A DNA stretch of 64,000 nt, taken from the NCBI GenBank assembly GCA_914767715.1, contig OU612066.1, positions 17,551,001 through 17,615,000 on the forward strand. The letters are read 5' to 3'. Under the pieces are notes generated by a model. That model worked only from the letters and a program-made list of their open reading frames with translations, ran no database searches and was not told the DNA's origin. This DNA is from Membranipora membranacea (Eukaryota; Bryozoa; Gymnolaemata; Cheilostomatida; Membraniporidae). Positions 32,701 to 43,692 of the stretch are shown in pieces. The stretch's first letter is position 1. Each line of letters opens with the position of its first letter. The position numbers and the translations under genes were made by a program.

Positions 32701-34523
32701 AGTTGGGGATTGTAATTGAGGGCACCGCAATGGGTTTTTCTCCAGTATGTCTGAGCATGTGCCTTTTCATATTTGAGAGACGCCGGTTTCTATAAGGGCA
32801 TTCAGGGCAAGCCAACGGTATTTCACCAGTATGAGTCAGCATGTGGGTTTTCAAACTTTATTTATATGCTGTTCTATAAGTGCATTCAGGGCAAGTAAGC
32901 GGTTTTTCCCCAGTGTGAGTCATGATGTGCGTTCTCATAGCTGCTTGACGAGAGCTTCTATAAGGGCATTCAGGGCAAGCAAATGTTTTTCTCCAGTATG
33001 AGTCATAATGTGTTTTTTCAAACTTGCTTTATCTGTGGTTCTGAAAGGGCATTCAGGGCAAGCAAATGGTTTCTCTCTGTGTGTCCGTGTGGTATGTGTC
33101 AGAATGTGCCTTATAGTATATGCTTTTTATATATGTTTCTATAGGGGCCTTCAGCGCAAGCAAATGGTTTTTCTCCGGAATGTGTTAGAATGTGACTTTT
33201 CAAACTCGATAGTCTTGTGCTTCTGTAAGGGCATTCGGTACAAGCATATCGTTTTTCTCCGTGTGTCATCATATGCTTTCTAAAATTGTAAAGTTTTGGG
33301 GTTCTGTAAGGGCATTTACTGCAAGCGTATCTTTTTGCTCCAGTATGTATCCGCGTTTGGTATATCAGTTTAGATTTACATTTTTTCTTGCCCCTCAAGC
33401 GCTCGAACCTAGGTTCTGGATCTGGATATGACCTAGACTGGGTATCATCAGACTCTATCCGCAGATCACACGGAGTTTCAGGTTAGATCTGCAGTTCCTG
33501 ATTCTGACTCGCATCGAGTTTTTCACCATCATTATACCCTACTGGTTCATCAGCATCATCATCAGTAGTCTGTGAGTATTCAGTGTCACCAGTTGGTGAG
33601 TAGTCAGGAAGGCTAGTATCAAACTCCAAGGTACATTCTACCTTAATGGTATCAGCAAGGACATCCCTTAATGGTATACTGACTATATGGGTAGATTGTA
33701 TCGTCTCTTCTCCAGATTGACTGATACTGCAGTCTGCTTCATGTGAAGCTTCTGTCAAGAAATATAAATTTTGTTTACTCATTATAACATGCCAGCGAGG
33801 CATCCGATTGCTGATATTTGGATCTGCTCCTAGTCTGGTATTCAGCCAAATATTGGGGCCCTTTTCTATATTTATTCTGGTAACTATGTATTTCACTCTG
33901 GTGTTGGTTATTGGCTGTGTGGAGTTGTCTACTCTGGGAATGCGAGAAAACTTATGTGCACAAGAATATTCAATCACGGATTGCATTGGTATACAACTTG
34001 AAATATTATGACAAAAGCATATCCTGAAACGAGCACTGGTGTCAAAATGAGAATTCTAGATAACCCAACTACGTATTTCAAGTTTTCTAAAATATATGTT
34101 ATTTTGCATCAAAATTTACCTTCGATGAGACACTTGAAATTTACTTCTAGCTGTTTCTGAATATTGAGGGAGAGTCCACACCATGTAGTGAGAGTATATT
34201 ATTACTATCATTACCACACTTTGAGGCTAATGATGCGATCTGGTATCCTTGCTGGCGCACAGACTCAACCTGGTAAAAAAAAGTTATTGGGCATTTAAGT
34301 ATATACCTCAAAACATAACCACAGTTTCCTTCAGCTGTTTGAACATTAGTTTATTTAGTAGTACATAATATGCTATTATTGTTCTGATGGCATAAATATC
34401 ATAGAGCATCATAGGTATAGGTTGTAATCAGAGAATCAGGTAAGGTGAGAAACTCACCACTCCTGAGAGAATCTGACTGATGAATGCTGAAAGCTTTTGT
34501 TCTGCGTCAGAGCTAGCCTCCAT
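32701..34523 (-). pseudogene. Z3: C2H2 zinc-finger pseudogene
   Basis: Exon 1 (34523-34458) is intact: MEASSDAEQKLSAFISQILS then GTGAGT. Exon 2 (34269-34120) has good splice sites but is 150 bp, not 148; an extra CA/TG near 34178-34181 shifts the frame soon after SLHG. Exon 3 (from 33751) reads EASHEADCSISQSG and IKVE, then a TAA at 33482-33484 replaces Lys in LQIKPE. In the finger region one finger has CAEGPYR (second Cys changed to Gly), another is cut after RNIYKKHIL, and later fingers lie in other frames down to about 32720. Several independent lesions, so a pseudogene. Confidence 0.85.
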
Positions 34524-35189
34524 GGTAAAACCGGAACCTTTGGTCTACAATATATAAGTATTTTCAACAACAAAATAGGTCAATACATCGAAAAGGTCAG
34601 CTAGGCAAACATATATATATAACCATTTATTTACACTCATAGACACATGAGGTGACAAGGTGCGCAAGTTTGAGGAGGAGCGCTGCCAAACACAAGTTTA
34701 TGGTCAAGCACAAAAAGGCAGGTTGACTTGTTCGGAGTCTGTTGATCAGCGTCCAACCTGGTATTCTGGAATCCGGCCAAAAACTCAAAAGTTGCAAGGG
34801 AATATTACAGCACATATTGTCAAAGTTTACGATGACATTTGGTGGGCATATAGTCAAGTTCTGAAAGTGTTATTCAATATGTCATAGAGAAGTGTGAATA
34901 CTGCTAATATTGGTGGTGCAATTTCTAAAATAATTTTGGCAAAAACGCGGGGTTGATGAACTGCAGATAATTGAAGGTGAGGACGTGTGCTCACAGAGCA
35001 GCTCAGCATGCTACGGCATATTGTGATCACAAACAAGATATTTGTTCCGTCTGCGGCTTAACTTAGATGTTCACATTTGTGAAGGTCGAACATGATGCAC
35101 CAGTTGTCTTCCAATAGTTGTATATTACCGTGTTTTCCACAGATCGCCAGATGGCAGAGTCGATCACGTATGGTATGTGATTGATGTAG
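34524..35189 (-). promoter_or_regulatory. 5' flank of Z3
   Basis: Uninterrupted version of the conserved ZNF 5' flank. Reading from Z3: 3' splice site (TTGTAG then ACCAAAGG, border near 34547), then the GGCAGCGCTCCTCC block (near 34670), GACTATATGCCCACC (near 34850) and GTGATCACAATATGC (near 35025). No ORF is conserved here between copies. It serves as the empty-site reference for LINE-D. Confidence 0.5.
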
Positions 35190-36062
35190 ATTAGAAAAAG
35201 ATTGGGCCCACTACTGAACATCAAAATACTCTTGATCTGACAGGTTAGGCAGAAAGGGGGTGGTGGTCAACAACAATATTTACTGGATCTTTAAATTAGG
35301 TTTCATCGTACAATGTTGCTAATCTGGCTGCAGATCCTCATTAATATCAGTTTATTGATCTGTTTTTTGTGGTCCACTTTGTCTAGTCTAGTCTTGTCTG
35401 GTAAGCAAGCATCTACTTCATGTATTTTCTTGCGTGGCTTGGAGATAAGGGTAGCAAGTTCAATAAGCTCTTGCAACTCTGCCAGCTCCTGAATCCATGT
35501 TGTTGGAATTGAGTTTTTTTGCTGGCTTATAGAACAACATTGCTTGTATCGATGTTTTCCATACACTTGCTACATACACAGGTAACACCCATTGCCATTA
35601 AATCAGATGGGGGATTTTTTAGTCTGAGCCCCCCAGACTTTTGCCCCTCGCCTGACGGCCCCCCGGGATTTTTAGACACTCAGCAGCCATTGCTTTACTT
35701 CAATCATCAGGTACCACAAAGTACACCAGAGATCTTTGGAAGATGTGTGATAGAGCAGGTAAGAGTGGTAAGAGCTCCTTCAGTTGCCAGATCATCAAGC
35801 CTAGTAGTGTCGTTGTAGTAAAACTAGTTCTGATGCACTGGAAGATCAATGCCCCCATTCTGTATAAATCAAAGAAAACAAAATGAGGCTTTGATATCAG
35901 CATTGCCATCTCTAGTTGGGAATATACGTGCAGAAGCTGATTTATGTATGTTTTGTATTCGTTTCCCTGATGATGAGTGTCTACAATCCATTCTTAGTCC
36001 ACCTCTGGGATGGACCCATCCGACTCTGTCAATTTGTGTCCGGATGTGTTTAAGGTAACCAT
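35190..36062 (-). repeat. ZNF unit 5' flank with LINE RT fragment (Z3 copy)
   Basis: Reverse homologue of 19056-19766. The minus frame 35303-35566 carries the RT remnant (AELQELIELATLIS, EVDACLPDKTRLDKVDH). Includes the empty site (near 35205) of the MITE found at 19775-20233. Confidence 0.65.
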
Positions 36063-36840
36063 ATGTATATTACTCCTATCCCCCATTATCTTTTCATTAT
36101 TGTGGAGAGCTTGTCAGCGTCCAGCCCAACTATGCATATCACCAAATACCCAGATGACATCGTTATACTAGAACTGTGTGGTGATAAGATGCCTACTAAC
36201 CTGCAGGCGGAGATCTGTAATATTTCAACCTGGTGCGCAGATAAATCCCTACAAATCAACTCATCAAAGACAAGAGAACTAGTCTTCTGTAATAAACGAG
36301 ATGACCCTGATCCCATACAACCATACCATCAATGATGCAGACATAGAGAGAGAGTTAAGGAGTACAAATACCTCGGAACAACACTTGAAAAAAGCTCTCA
36401 TTTACCACCAACACATCGTGAAGCAATTGGCATACCTTGATGTCGTCCCCACCAAAGATTAGCTAGCTTACACCACATTTATAGAAAGTGTCCTGTCTTA
36501 CAATCTTTCAATAATCTACGGACACTTAAATCAAGACGACATGAAACAGTACGACAACACCATCACCGTAGCATGTCGTCTAAGCATACACCAAATATCC
36601 CGCACAAACATCAGCTAAGTATACAACAAAACTTTCAAAACCAAATGTTTGCGTATGACATGCTGTGGACTAGACACTATCATAGAGTTCGATAAATTGC
36701 CATCTGGTAGATACTGTGTCCCAAAATACAGAGTAAATGCTAGAAAATTCTGTTTTAGATCAAATTGTGCAAGACTGTTTAACTCTATTTTTTCATAACT
36801 CATTTTACACTTATATTCTTAGTCTTTTTTTATTGAGAAT
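36063..36840 (+). pseudogene. LINE-C, 3' half: RT motif C to C-terminus
   Basis: The frame from 36063 reads HYLFIIVESLSASSPTMHITKYPDDIVI, in which YPDD stands for the RT YADD box, then LQAEICNISTWCADKSLQINSSKT, the conserved segment after motif C. It stops near 36335, then continues in other frames (EYKYLGTTLE near 36360). The remainder to about 36840 is C-terminal and 3' UTR-like. It contains exactly the part missing from 17040-19055. Confidence 0.7.
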
Positions 36841-37579
36841 TTATTTCATTTATTTACTCATTCTTGGTCTTATTTTATAACGGAGCACTCAGAAAAACAA
36901 TGAAAAACATGAAAATTGATACAAAATACATATATACATTTTTGATTTATATGCCACGGCAACATACAATAGCAGGGGAAAGCAAGAGGGGACCAGTTCA
37001 TTTTGGAGAGCCCTCAGGAGCACATAACTCATTTTGGGTTGGATATGTACTATTCTTTTTTTGGAACTGCTGTGCAGACGCAATTTTGATGGTCGATATA
37101 GCATTTTTTTGTTTTTTTTTGCGATGCTTGTTTTAATTTAAGTTCACCATTCATCAAAATAAAGTCAACAAGGCATATAAAATATGAGTCATCAATTAAG
37201 TCAGTTAACACCTAACGTAACAAAGTAAAAGTAAAAAACAATTCATTTTAAAATTTGAGTAAATAAACTAAACACATTTGTATTGAGTTGTTCCCTTCCT
37301 AAATAGGGAGGGGTAACTCCATACCTGATGAATATTTACTCACAGCTTCGCAGATTCCTGACTAATTCAGGACTGTTTTTGGAGTGATGGAATGCTGCTT
37401 TCTGCTTTTGCTCGCATTTCTTAAAGAGCAAAGAGAGCAAGCAAATGAATTTCCTCCTGTGTGTGTGTGTGTATTGAGTGCACTCTAAAAGGGTAGTATT
37501 GATAAACCAATAAGTTCTCTCTAGTTTGTGTCAGAATACGTGACTTTAAGTCTTAGTTAAGCACATTTTTGACAGAGAC
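36841..37579 (-). repeat. Z4 3' flank with vestigial fingers
   Basis: Reverse homologue of the Z2 3' flank. In reverse, directly after the Z4 stop, CTTAAAGTCA starts decayed finger text at 37480-37560. A TG microsatellite lies at about 37456-37472. Non-coding. Confidence 0.65.
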
Positions 37580-39413
37580 TCAGGGCAAGCATGTTTTTTC
37601 TCTGGTATGTTTCAGCATGTGGCTTTTCAAGCTTCCGCGTTGAGTGTATCTATAAGGACATTCAGGGCAGGCAAACGGTTTTTCTCCGGTATGTGTCAGA
37701 ATGTGCATTTGTACAGCATGTTTATATTTGCTTCTATAGGGGCATTCAGGGCAAGCAAATGGTTTTTCACCGCTATGTGACAGCATGTGACCTTTCAAAT
37801 GTGATTGTTGCGCGGCTCTATAAGGGCATTCAGGGCAAGCGAATGGTTTTTCTCCGGTATGCGTCTGCATGTGAATTTTCAAACTTGATTGCTGCGAGGC
37901 TCTATAAGGGCATTCAGGGCAAGCGAATGGTTTTTCTCCGGTATGTGTCAGAATGTGCAATTTCATATGTGTTTGTCGTGCGGATCTATAAGGGCATTCA
38001 GGGCAAGCAAACGGTTTTTCTCCAGTATGCGTCAACAAGTGATTTTTCAAATGTGCTTGTCCTGTGGTTCTATATGGGCACTCTGGGCAAGCAAATGGTT
38101 TTTCTCCAGTATGTGTCATAATGTGACTTTTCAAATTCCATTTTCTTGTGCATCTATAAGGGCATTCGGTACAACCATATTGTTTTTCTACGGTATGTAT
38201 TTGTGAGTGGTATATCTGTTTCGATTTACACTTTTTCTTGCCTCTCAAGCGCTTGGATAAAGGTTCTGGATCTGGACATGACCTAGTCTGGGTATCATCA
38301 TGTTCTATCTCTAGATCAATTGGAGCTTCAGGTTTGATCTGCAGTTCCTGATTCTGACTCGCATAGAGTTTTTCACCATCCTTATACTCTACTGATTCAT
38401 CAGGGTCATCATCAGTAGTCCGTGAGAGTTCAGTGTCATCAGTTGGTAAGTATTCAGGTAAGCTAGCATCAAACTCCGAGTCACATTCTACCTTAATAGG
38501 ATCCACATGTGCTGCAGATTCCATTACTGTTCTTGTACTATATGTTTGATCGTCATGTGATGACGCTTCAGCAAGGGCGTCTGTTATTTGTATACTGACT
38601 GGATTGTTAGATGGTACCGTCTCTTCTGGAGACTGAATAATACTGCAGTGTCCTTCATGCGAAACTTCTGTCAAAATATATAACTAATGTAAACTCATTA
38701 TAGTATGCAAGCGAGGCACCCATTCATCGATGTTTGAGTCTGCTCCTAGTCCTCGTCTATATTATGATAACTATGAATTTCACTTTGGTGTTGGTTATAA
38801 CTTGTGCGGAGTTGTCTACTCTGGGAATGTGGAAAAACTTATGCGCGCAAGAATATCCAGTTCACTCACCAATTGAGCTGGCATACAGCTTGAAATATTA
38901 TGTATAAGCACATCCTGATAACGTGCACTGATGCCACAATGAGAGTTCTAGTAAGCACAACTACATGGTTTGGTTTAAGTTTACTACGAGCGATTTTATT
39001 TTCGTCGGAACTTACCTTTGACGAGACACTTAAATTTTATTTCTAGCTGCTTCTGTATATTGAGAGAGAGTCCACCATGTAGTGAGAGTATATAATTACT
39101 ACTATCACCACACTTTGAGGCTGAGAATGCAACCTGGTATCTTCGTTGGCGCACAGACTGAACCTGGGAAAAAAGTTATTAGGCATTTAAGAATATACCT
39201 CAAAACATGACCGCAATTTCTATTAATTCTTTCATCCTTACCAGTTTCATCTTTAACTCTGATCTCAAGTTTATTTAGTTGATACTTAATAAGCCACTCT
39301 TATTTGGATGGCGTTAATATCAAGTAGCATCATATAGGTCGTAATCAGAGAAGCAACAAAGAAAACAAACTCACTGCTGATAGCTTTCGTCCTGCGTCAG
39401 AGCTTCCCTCCAT
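37580..39413 (-). CDS. Z4: three-exon C2H2 zinc-finger protein, 424 aa
   Basis: Exons 39413-39375, 39163-39016 and 38667-37580, all with GT/AG borders and correct phase. Exon 1 is short, MEGSSDAGRKLSA: a 27-bp in-frame loss of the FISQILSGV end, shared with Z6. Exon 2: VQSVRQRRYQVAFSASKCGD to KCLVK. Exon 3: EVSHEGHCSII, a 28-residue insertion (ITDALAEASSHDDQ region) shared only with Z6, IKVE and IKPE SUMO-consensus sites, an acidic stretch TDDDPDESVEY, basic RLRGKKKCKSK, then seven complete fingers, the first YGCTECPYR and the rest FACPECPYR. It ends TREKTCLP after a six-A run; in the +1 frame another finger would begin. Probable nuclear DNA-binding protein. Best preserved with Z8. Confidence 0.87.
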
Positions 39414-39433
39414 GATAACATCAAAACCTTTGT

Positions 39434-39760
39434 CTACAAAATATGATTTGTTTCAACAATAAAGTAGGTCTATAAATCAATATAATATAAGAAAAAAGGC
39501 CAGCTATGCAAATTAATTTATAAAACCAGTCATTGACACTGTGATAGATATATAGAGTGATGAGGTCGCAAGATTGATAAGGAGCGCTGCCAATCACAAG
39601 TTGATGGTCAAGCCCATCAACATGTGAATGTGCTAATGTGGCAAAAGTGGGTTGATGAACAGTGAAGAATTTTAAGTGAGGGTGTGTGCTCATATTGTAT
39701 AGCATATTGTGAGGCTTCAAAATCAGTATTGTCCCCTGATTGGGAGCTATGTGCTGGAAC
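39434..39760 (-). promoter_or_regulatory. 5' flank of Z4
   Basis: Keeps the splice acceptor (TTTTGTAG, border at 39433/39434), the GGCAGCGCTCC block (near 39575) and GTTGATGAACAGTG (near 39650), so the core of the ZNF 5' flank is present. Farther upstream it is cut by an inverted-repeat element starting CATAGACTTA at 39761. Confidence 0.5.
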
Positions 39761-39959
39761 CATAGACTTAATGACAACACACTATATGGAGCATTAGCAT
39801 TGGGGCACTGAGGCAATCATTTGTGGGTGATGTGACGACATTGAATTGTGTAGTAGCATTGGTGTTATCACAGCCTGTCTCAACAAGCTTGTCATGATAG
39901 GCTAGTGTTATCATTGAATTGCAGTGCAGAGTTCAGGTATTTTGTTAATAAAAAAAGTT

Positions 39960-40225
39960 TGTAGGCCCGCAAGCATGCAAGCCTGTATGCGGGTAGGCCT
40001 GTAAGCTTGTAGGCCTGTAAGCTTGTATGCCTGTAAGCCGGCAGGTATATAAAGTTGTAGGCCTGTAAGCTTGTAGGCCTGCAAGCTGGTAGGTCGGGAA
40101 GCTTGTATGTCTGTAAACTGGTAGATCTGTAAGCTCGCAGGCATGTAAGCTGGTAGGTCTGTGACGCTCGCAGGCCTGTCAGCTGGTAGGCTTGTAAGCT
40201 GGTAGGTCTGTATGCTGGTAGGTGT
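39960..40225. repeat. 16-bp minisatellite, block 1
   Basis: Degenerate tandem units of about 16 bp, GTAAGCTTGTAGGCCT (two 8-bp halves, GTAAGCTN and GTAGGNCT). The long frames over it are periodic only because the unit is short; I do not consider them coding. Confidence 0.85.
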
Positions 40226-40461
40226 AGAGAAGTCCTATCATAAGGTTTGTTATCATGTTGTTGTACATGTACTTTGTACATGTATCTTGGAGTTGTCTTC
40301 TCTGTTCATATTACTAAAGAGTTACCACCCTACCCTGACCTATATATGACAGAGACTGACTTGACCGTGACATTGAAGAGACTACACATGCACACTTGTC
40401 TACTGACTTTCATGGTGAGTGTACTGCCTTGTAACTTGCCATCTTGATTAGAACTCAACCA

Positions 40462-40745
40462 CAGTAGGTCTGCAAGCTGGTAGGCTTGCAAGCTGGTAGG
40501 CCTGTAAGCTCGCAGGCCTGCAAGCTGGTAGGCCTGTAAGTTTGTAGGTCTGTAAGCTAGTAGGCATGTAAGTTCGTAGGTCTGTAGGCTGGTAGGGCTG
40601 TAAGCTGGTAGGCCTGTAAGCTGATAGATCTGTAAGCTGATAGATCTGTAAGCTCGTATGCCCGAAAACTTGGAGATCTTTAAGCTGGTAGGCCAGTAAA
40701 CTGGTTGGTCTGTAAGGACGTTGGCCTGTAAGCTCGTAGGTGGGC
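40462..40745. repeat. 16-bp minisatellite, block 2
   Basis: Same unit family as 39960-40225, separated from it by 236 bp of non-repetitive sequence. Units such as GTAAGCTGGTAGGCCT, more diverged at the right end. Confidence 0.85.
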
Positions 40746-41000
40746 CTGGACTAGTACGAACTACGAATTTCGGTCTCATATCTACTCTCGTACACTTTCC
40801 AATGTCGTTACATCACCCACAACAAAATGCCTCAGAATAATACAGACCATTACAAAATAAAGTACAGTTATGCTGTAGTATGTTGGATAGGCCCTAGGGG
40901 CCGATGTCTGGGAGACATGTCCCAAGACACCTATGAGAGTTGTATAACAAAAGGCCTTGTGTTTGGTGAACAAAGGAGTACAATGGCAGGCAAAGTTTGC

Positions 41001-41333
41001 TGGGACCAGTTTCGATTAGAACAGTCACTGTGTTATGGACAATGTCATGCAGATTGTATAGAAAACATAAGTAGTTATTTTGTGCGCATATGCAAATGCA
41101 ATACAAGTCGTCGTAAAAACTGATTCAATAACCATGGTTTTAGTGCTAACTTTTAAGAGCCCACTCATGATGGTCATTAAAACCTGTTGCTAACGACTGA
41201 ATTGAATCAGTTGCTACCTTCTAAGTGGGTAAGTTTGCAATAGCAGTCACTATGGTTATTGATTAATCTAATATAAATTACTATTTAACGACAGATTTTA
41301 GTGACCATTGCTCTAATTGAAACCGGTCCCTGG
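41001..41333. mobile_element. MITE-like inverted repeat within R3
   Basis: Left arm GGGACCAGTTTCGATTAGAA near 41002, right arm TTCTAATTGAAACCGGTCCC-like near 41311-41330; about 30 bp each, imperfect. The same internal sequence recurs reversed at 13300-13530 and partly at 52240-52507. No target duplication seen. Confidence 0.5.
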
Positions 41334-41384
41334 TCTGGATACATGTTGGGTGTGTGTGATCGATGGTTGGGGAGCGTGTAGCCT

Positions 41385-41561
41385 TGTGAGACTTGTCTGC
41401 TCTTGAATTGTATAGTGACCTAAGGTTGTGACATCACACGGCCGGAACTACGATACTTATAGGAGCTCTCTTATATCTAGGACTCCAAGGTGTGTGGTTG
41501 TATATGATTATCACTCTTGCGGGCATTCTATGTGTATAACAATATATGTGCTAACCTCACA
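41385..41561 (+). repeat. 5' LTR of gag-only element
   Basis: 177 bp, TGTGAG...CTCACA; about 95% identical to 43507-43688 by eye. Confidence 0.9.
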
Positions 41562-41574
41562 TGGCGCAGTCGGC
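41562..41574 (+). promoter_or_regulatory. Primer-binding site of gag-only element
   Basis: TGGCGCAGTCGGC begins directly after the 5' LTR with the TGG expected from a tRNA CCA end. I do not assign the tRNA. Confidence 0.65.
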
Positions 41575-41714
41575 TAACAACGTATGTGATAATACCTAGT
41601 ACTGTTTCTATTCAGCTTGAAGAGTAGCAAGTAGACACAGGGTGTGTGTGCGACTGTGACTTGAGCTACGGCTAGTGGATTTGCATGAAGGAAGCTAGTG
41701 GAGGTGCGCGTAGT

Positions 41715-41830
41715 GAGTTAGTTTTGTCTGTGTGTGTGTGCGTGTGTGTGTTGAGTGTGTGTGTGTTGTGTGTGTGTGTTGAGTGTGTGTGTGTTGTGTG
41801 TGTGTGTTGAGTGTGTGTGTGCGTGTTAGT
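41715..41830 (+). repeat. TG-rich microsatellite in the leader of the gag-only element
   Basis: Higher-order repeats of (TG)n separated by TTGAG and TTG, between the primer site and gag. Confidence 0.85.
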
Positions 41831-42008
41831 GGTTAGTGAGTGTGTGACGAGTTAGGTTTGTTAGTGGTTAGTTATTTGTTGTGAAGTTCAGTGGTTATAA
41901 TATTGCTGGATAGTGATATTGTTGTGATTCTGGAGTATTTGTTGTGGAGTGTCGAGGTGATCGACATACTCAAGACAAATAAAGTAAATTAAACCCCCAA
42001 AGGTCCCT

Positions 42009-42887
42009 ATGGCTATGAAATCTCGCGATTTCCCCACCCTCGAAATTAATCCGAAGGATGTATGTGGATCATGGAAGTTATTCTTAGACAGGTTTACTGT
42101 CGCAGTTAGAGTTGAAATTTGTAATCATGGTACTAAAACGGTGACCGTTTCCTCACAAGAAGCGGAAGTTAATGTATTTAATGATGAAATGAAATTGTGT
42201 GCATTGTTGAAAGCAATCAGTAGTGAAGGCTTTCAGGCATTACAGGCTCAAGGAATTGATATTGCAAGTGAAGAGCTGACATATGCCCAGGTTTTGCAGG
42301 TATTAAAAAGCACTAATGAGAGAGAAGAATCCTTGAATATTAAATTATGGAACTTTGATAGTGCTCGTCAACAGACGGGTGAAGATTGCAGGGACTATAT
42401 AAGACATGCGGAACATTTGTCCCGTACCACAGGTATATTTAAATCCACAGACAGTTCATTTGCGCCAGATATTAAAGCAGGGGCTAATAAAGAATTAGAT
42501 AGAATTTGGAAAACCCTAGCCCAAGTAATTGCTGTTAATGGCCTACAGGATTGTACTTTAAGGCGTGAATTGATGGCAAAAGATGACCTTGATTGGGATT
42601 CTCTCTGCCGGATTTTGTCGTGGCGTGGTACAGCTGCCGAGACAGACCAAAAGTTGGAACAGCCGAATTCCCAAGTCCCAGATCCCATTGAACAGAAAGT
42701 TGCCTATTCCCATTCTGACAGACGCCAGCCAGACAGTTGTGACACCAATTCTCGACGTTGTTTTGAATGGGGAAGTTACTCGCACACATATTTAGACTGT
42801 CCAGACATAGTCTGTTATGAGTGCAAAGGTAAAGGCCATATTTCCAGAGAGTGTCCACGCTCATCCCGTAACCATCAAAATAATTAA
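42009..42887 (+). CDS. Gag protein of LTR element, two CCHC knuckles (one defective)
   Basis: 292 aa, ATG at 42009, open to TAA. N-terminal and middle parts look like a capsid-type Gag, largely helical, with SLNIKLWNFDSARQQTGEDC and YIRHAEHL. The C-terminal part has two knuckles: CFEWGSYSHTYLDC, where the second Cys is Trp, and the perfect CYECKGKGHISREC. The likely role is nucleic-acid binding and particle assembly. Reverse transcription would have to be supplied by another element. Related to Ty3/gypsy- or BEL-type Gags in layout; not assigned further. Confidence 0.8.
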   Translation: MAMKSRDFPTLEINPKDVCGSWKLFLDRFTVAVRVEICNHGTKTVTVSSQEAEVNVFNDEMKLCALLKAISSEGFQALQAQGIDIASEELTYAQVLQVLKSTNEREESLNIKLWNFDSARQQTGEDCRDYIRHAEHLSRTTGIFKSTDSSFAPDIKAGANKELDRIWKTLAQVIAVNGLQDCTLRRELMAKDDLDWDSLCRILSWRGTAAETDQKLEQPNSQVPDPIEQKVAYSHSDRRQPDSCDTNSRRCFEWGSYSHTYLDCPDIVCYECKGKGHISRECPRSSRNHQNN

Positions 42888-43506
42888 TTGATATTAACAG
42901 AACTTGTCTGAATTTGTTGTAAATCATAATGCCATTATTTTGTCGGCCGCTTGGTCTTGTATTTTGACCCTTGTTTATCCCAGTGAGTTTGAAGATAGAA
43001 AGCACTGATAGCATGGTATTTATGCAAGCTTTCTCCATTCTCTAACAATGAGAGGAATTGTGATGAGTAATAGCGCTCATTTGAAACTTTTGAGAGAATT
43101 TGATCTTAGGCATTGTATTGTTATATAAGCTTTCACCAGTTAATTATGGTAGCTCCTGAGTCACTTAAACGTGCCTACATGTATATTGATACATTATTTT
43201 CCGTATTATAGGAATTGATAATACAGCGTTTGTGAAATTGAAAGGTGAATTAGGGAGTGGCCTCTCGAAATTAAGGAGGATTGTTTATTGTACCATAGCA
43301 TTTATGGAATGTCCCTGATTCCAAGGAAAAGGGAAAGCATAAGAGGCCATCCCAAATTGTAAAACCGTTCTGAAATTGGATTGTTTTATGTTATACAGAG
43401 TTAATTGATGTTGCCCTTACCGTGAATTGTAAATTTGTGAATTAAAAGGAGTTGACGACGTGACTGTAAAGCGAAAGAAATCGACCACCAAAGGAAAGGA
43501 AGGGCA

Positions 43507-43688
43507 TGTGAGACTTGTCTGCTCTTGAATTGTATAGTGACCTGAGGTTGTGACATCACACGGCGGGAACTACGATACTTATAGGAGCGCTCTTATATCT
43601 AGAACTCCAAGCCAAGGTGTGTGGTTGTTTATGATGATCACTCTTGCGGGCATTCTATGTGTATAGCAATATATGTGCTAACCTCACA
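43507..43688 (+). repeat. 3' LTR of gag-only element
   Basis: 182 bp; contains a 5-bp CCAAG duplication absent from the 5' LTR. Followed by GCCT. Confidence 0.9.
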
Positions 43689-43692
43689 GCCT

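Larger units (their letters stand above)
39761..40850. mobile_element. Inverted-repeat element containing a minisatellite
   Basis: The left part, from CATAGACTTAATGAC, resembles the ends of the 19775-20233 MITE. Its inner segment (GGGTGATGTGACGACATTG near 39830) recurs inverted near 40795-40825 (CAATGTCGTTACATCACCC). Between them are two minisatellite blocks. The outer right terminus and target duplication are not visible. Confidence 0.5.
41385..43688 (+). mobile_element. Gag-only LTR retroelement
   Basis: 2304 bp with LTRs at 41385-41561 and 43507-43688, both starting TGTGAG and ending CTCACA, flanked by a 4-bp duplication GCCT (41381-41384, 43689-43692). The empty site is in the duplicate at 52557 (GTGTAGCCTATGCTAGC). 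Primer site TGGCGCAGTCGG at 41562; purine tract AAAGGAAAGGAAGGG before the 3' LTR. It has a gag ORF only; 42888-43506 has no protease, RT or integrase. The LTRs differ at about nine bases and by a 5-bp duplication, so it is older than the copia element. Confidence 0.92.

Noticed and set aside
19037-36085. CCATTATC as a target duplication of a 17-kb element
   Set aside because: The 8-mer occurs at both LINE-C edges, but it would skip the conserved GVPQG box and the reading frames differ, so chance cannot be excluded; not claimed as a TSD.
39960-40745. CRISPR-like array
   Set aside because: Units are contiguous without unique spacers, and the DNA is animal; it is a minisatellite.
39892-40779. 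Long periodic minus-strand frames rich in AYRPTSLQAYQLTGL
   Set aside because: They arise from the 16-bp minisatellite, exist in more than one frame, and have no conserved context.
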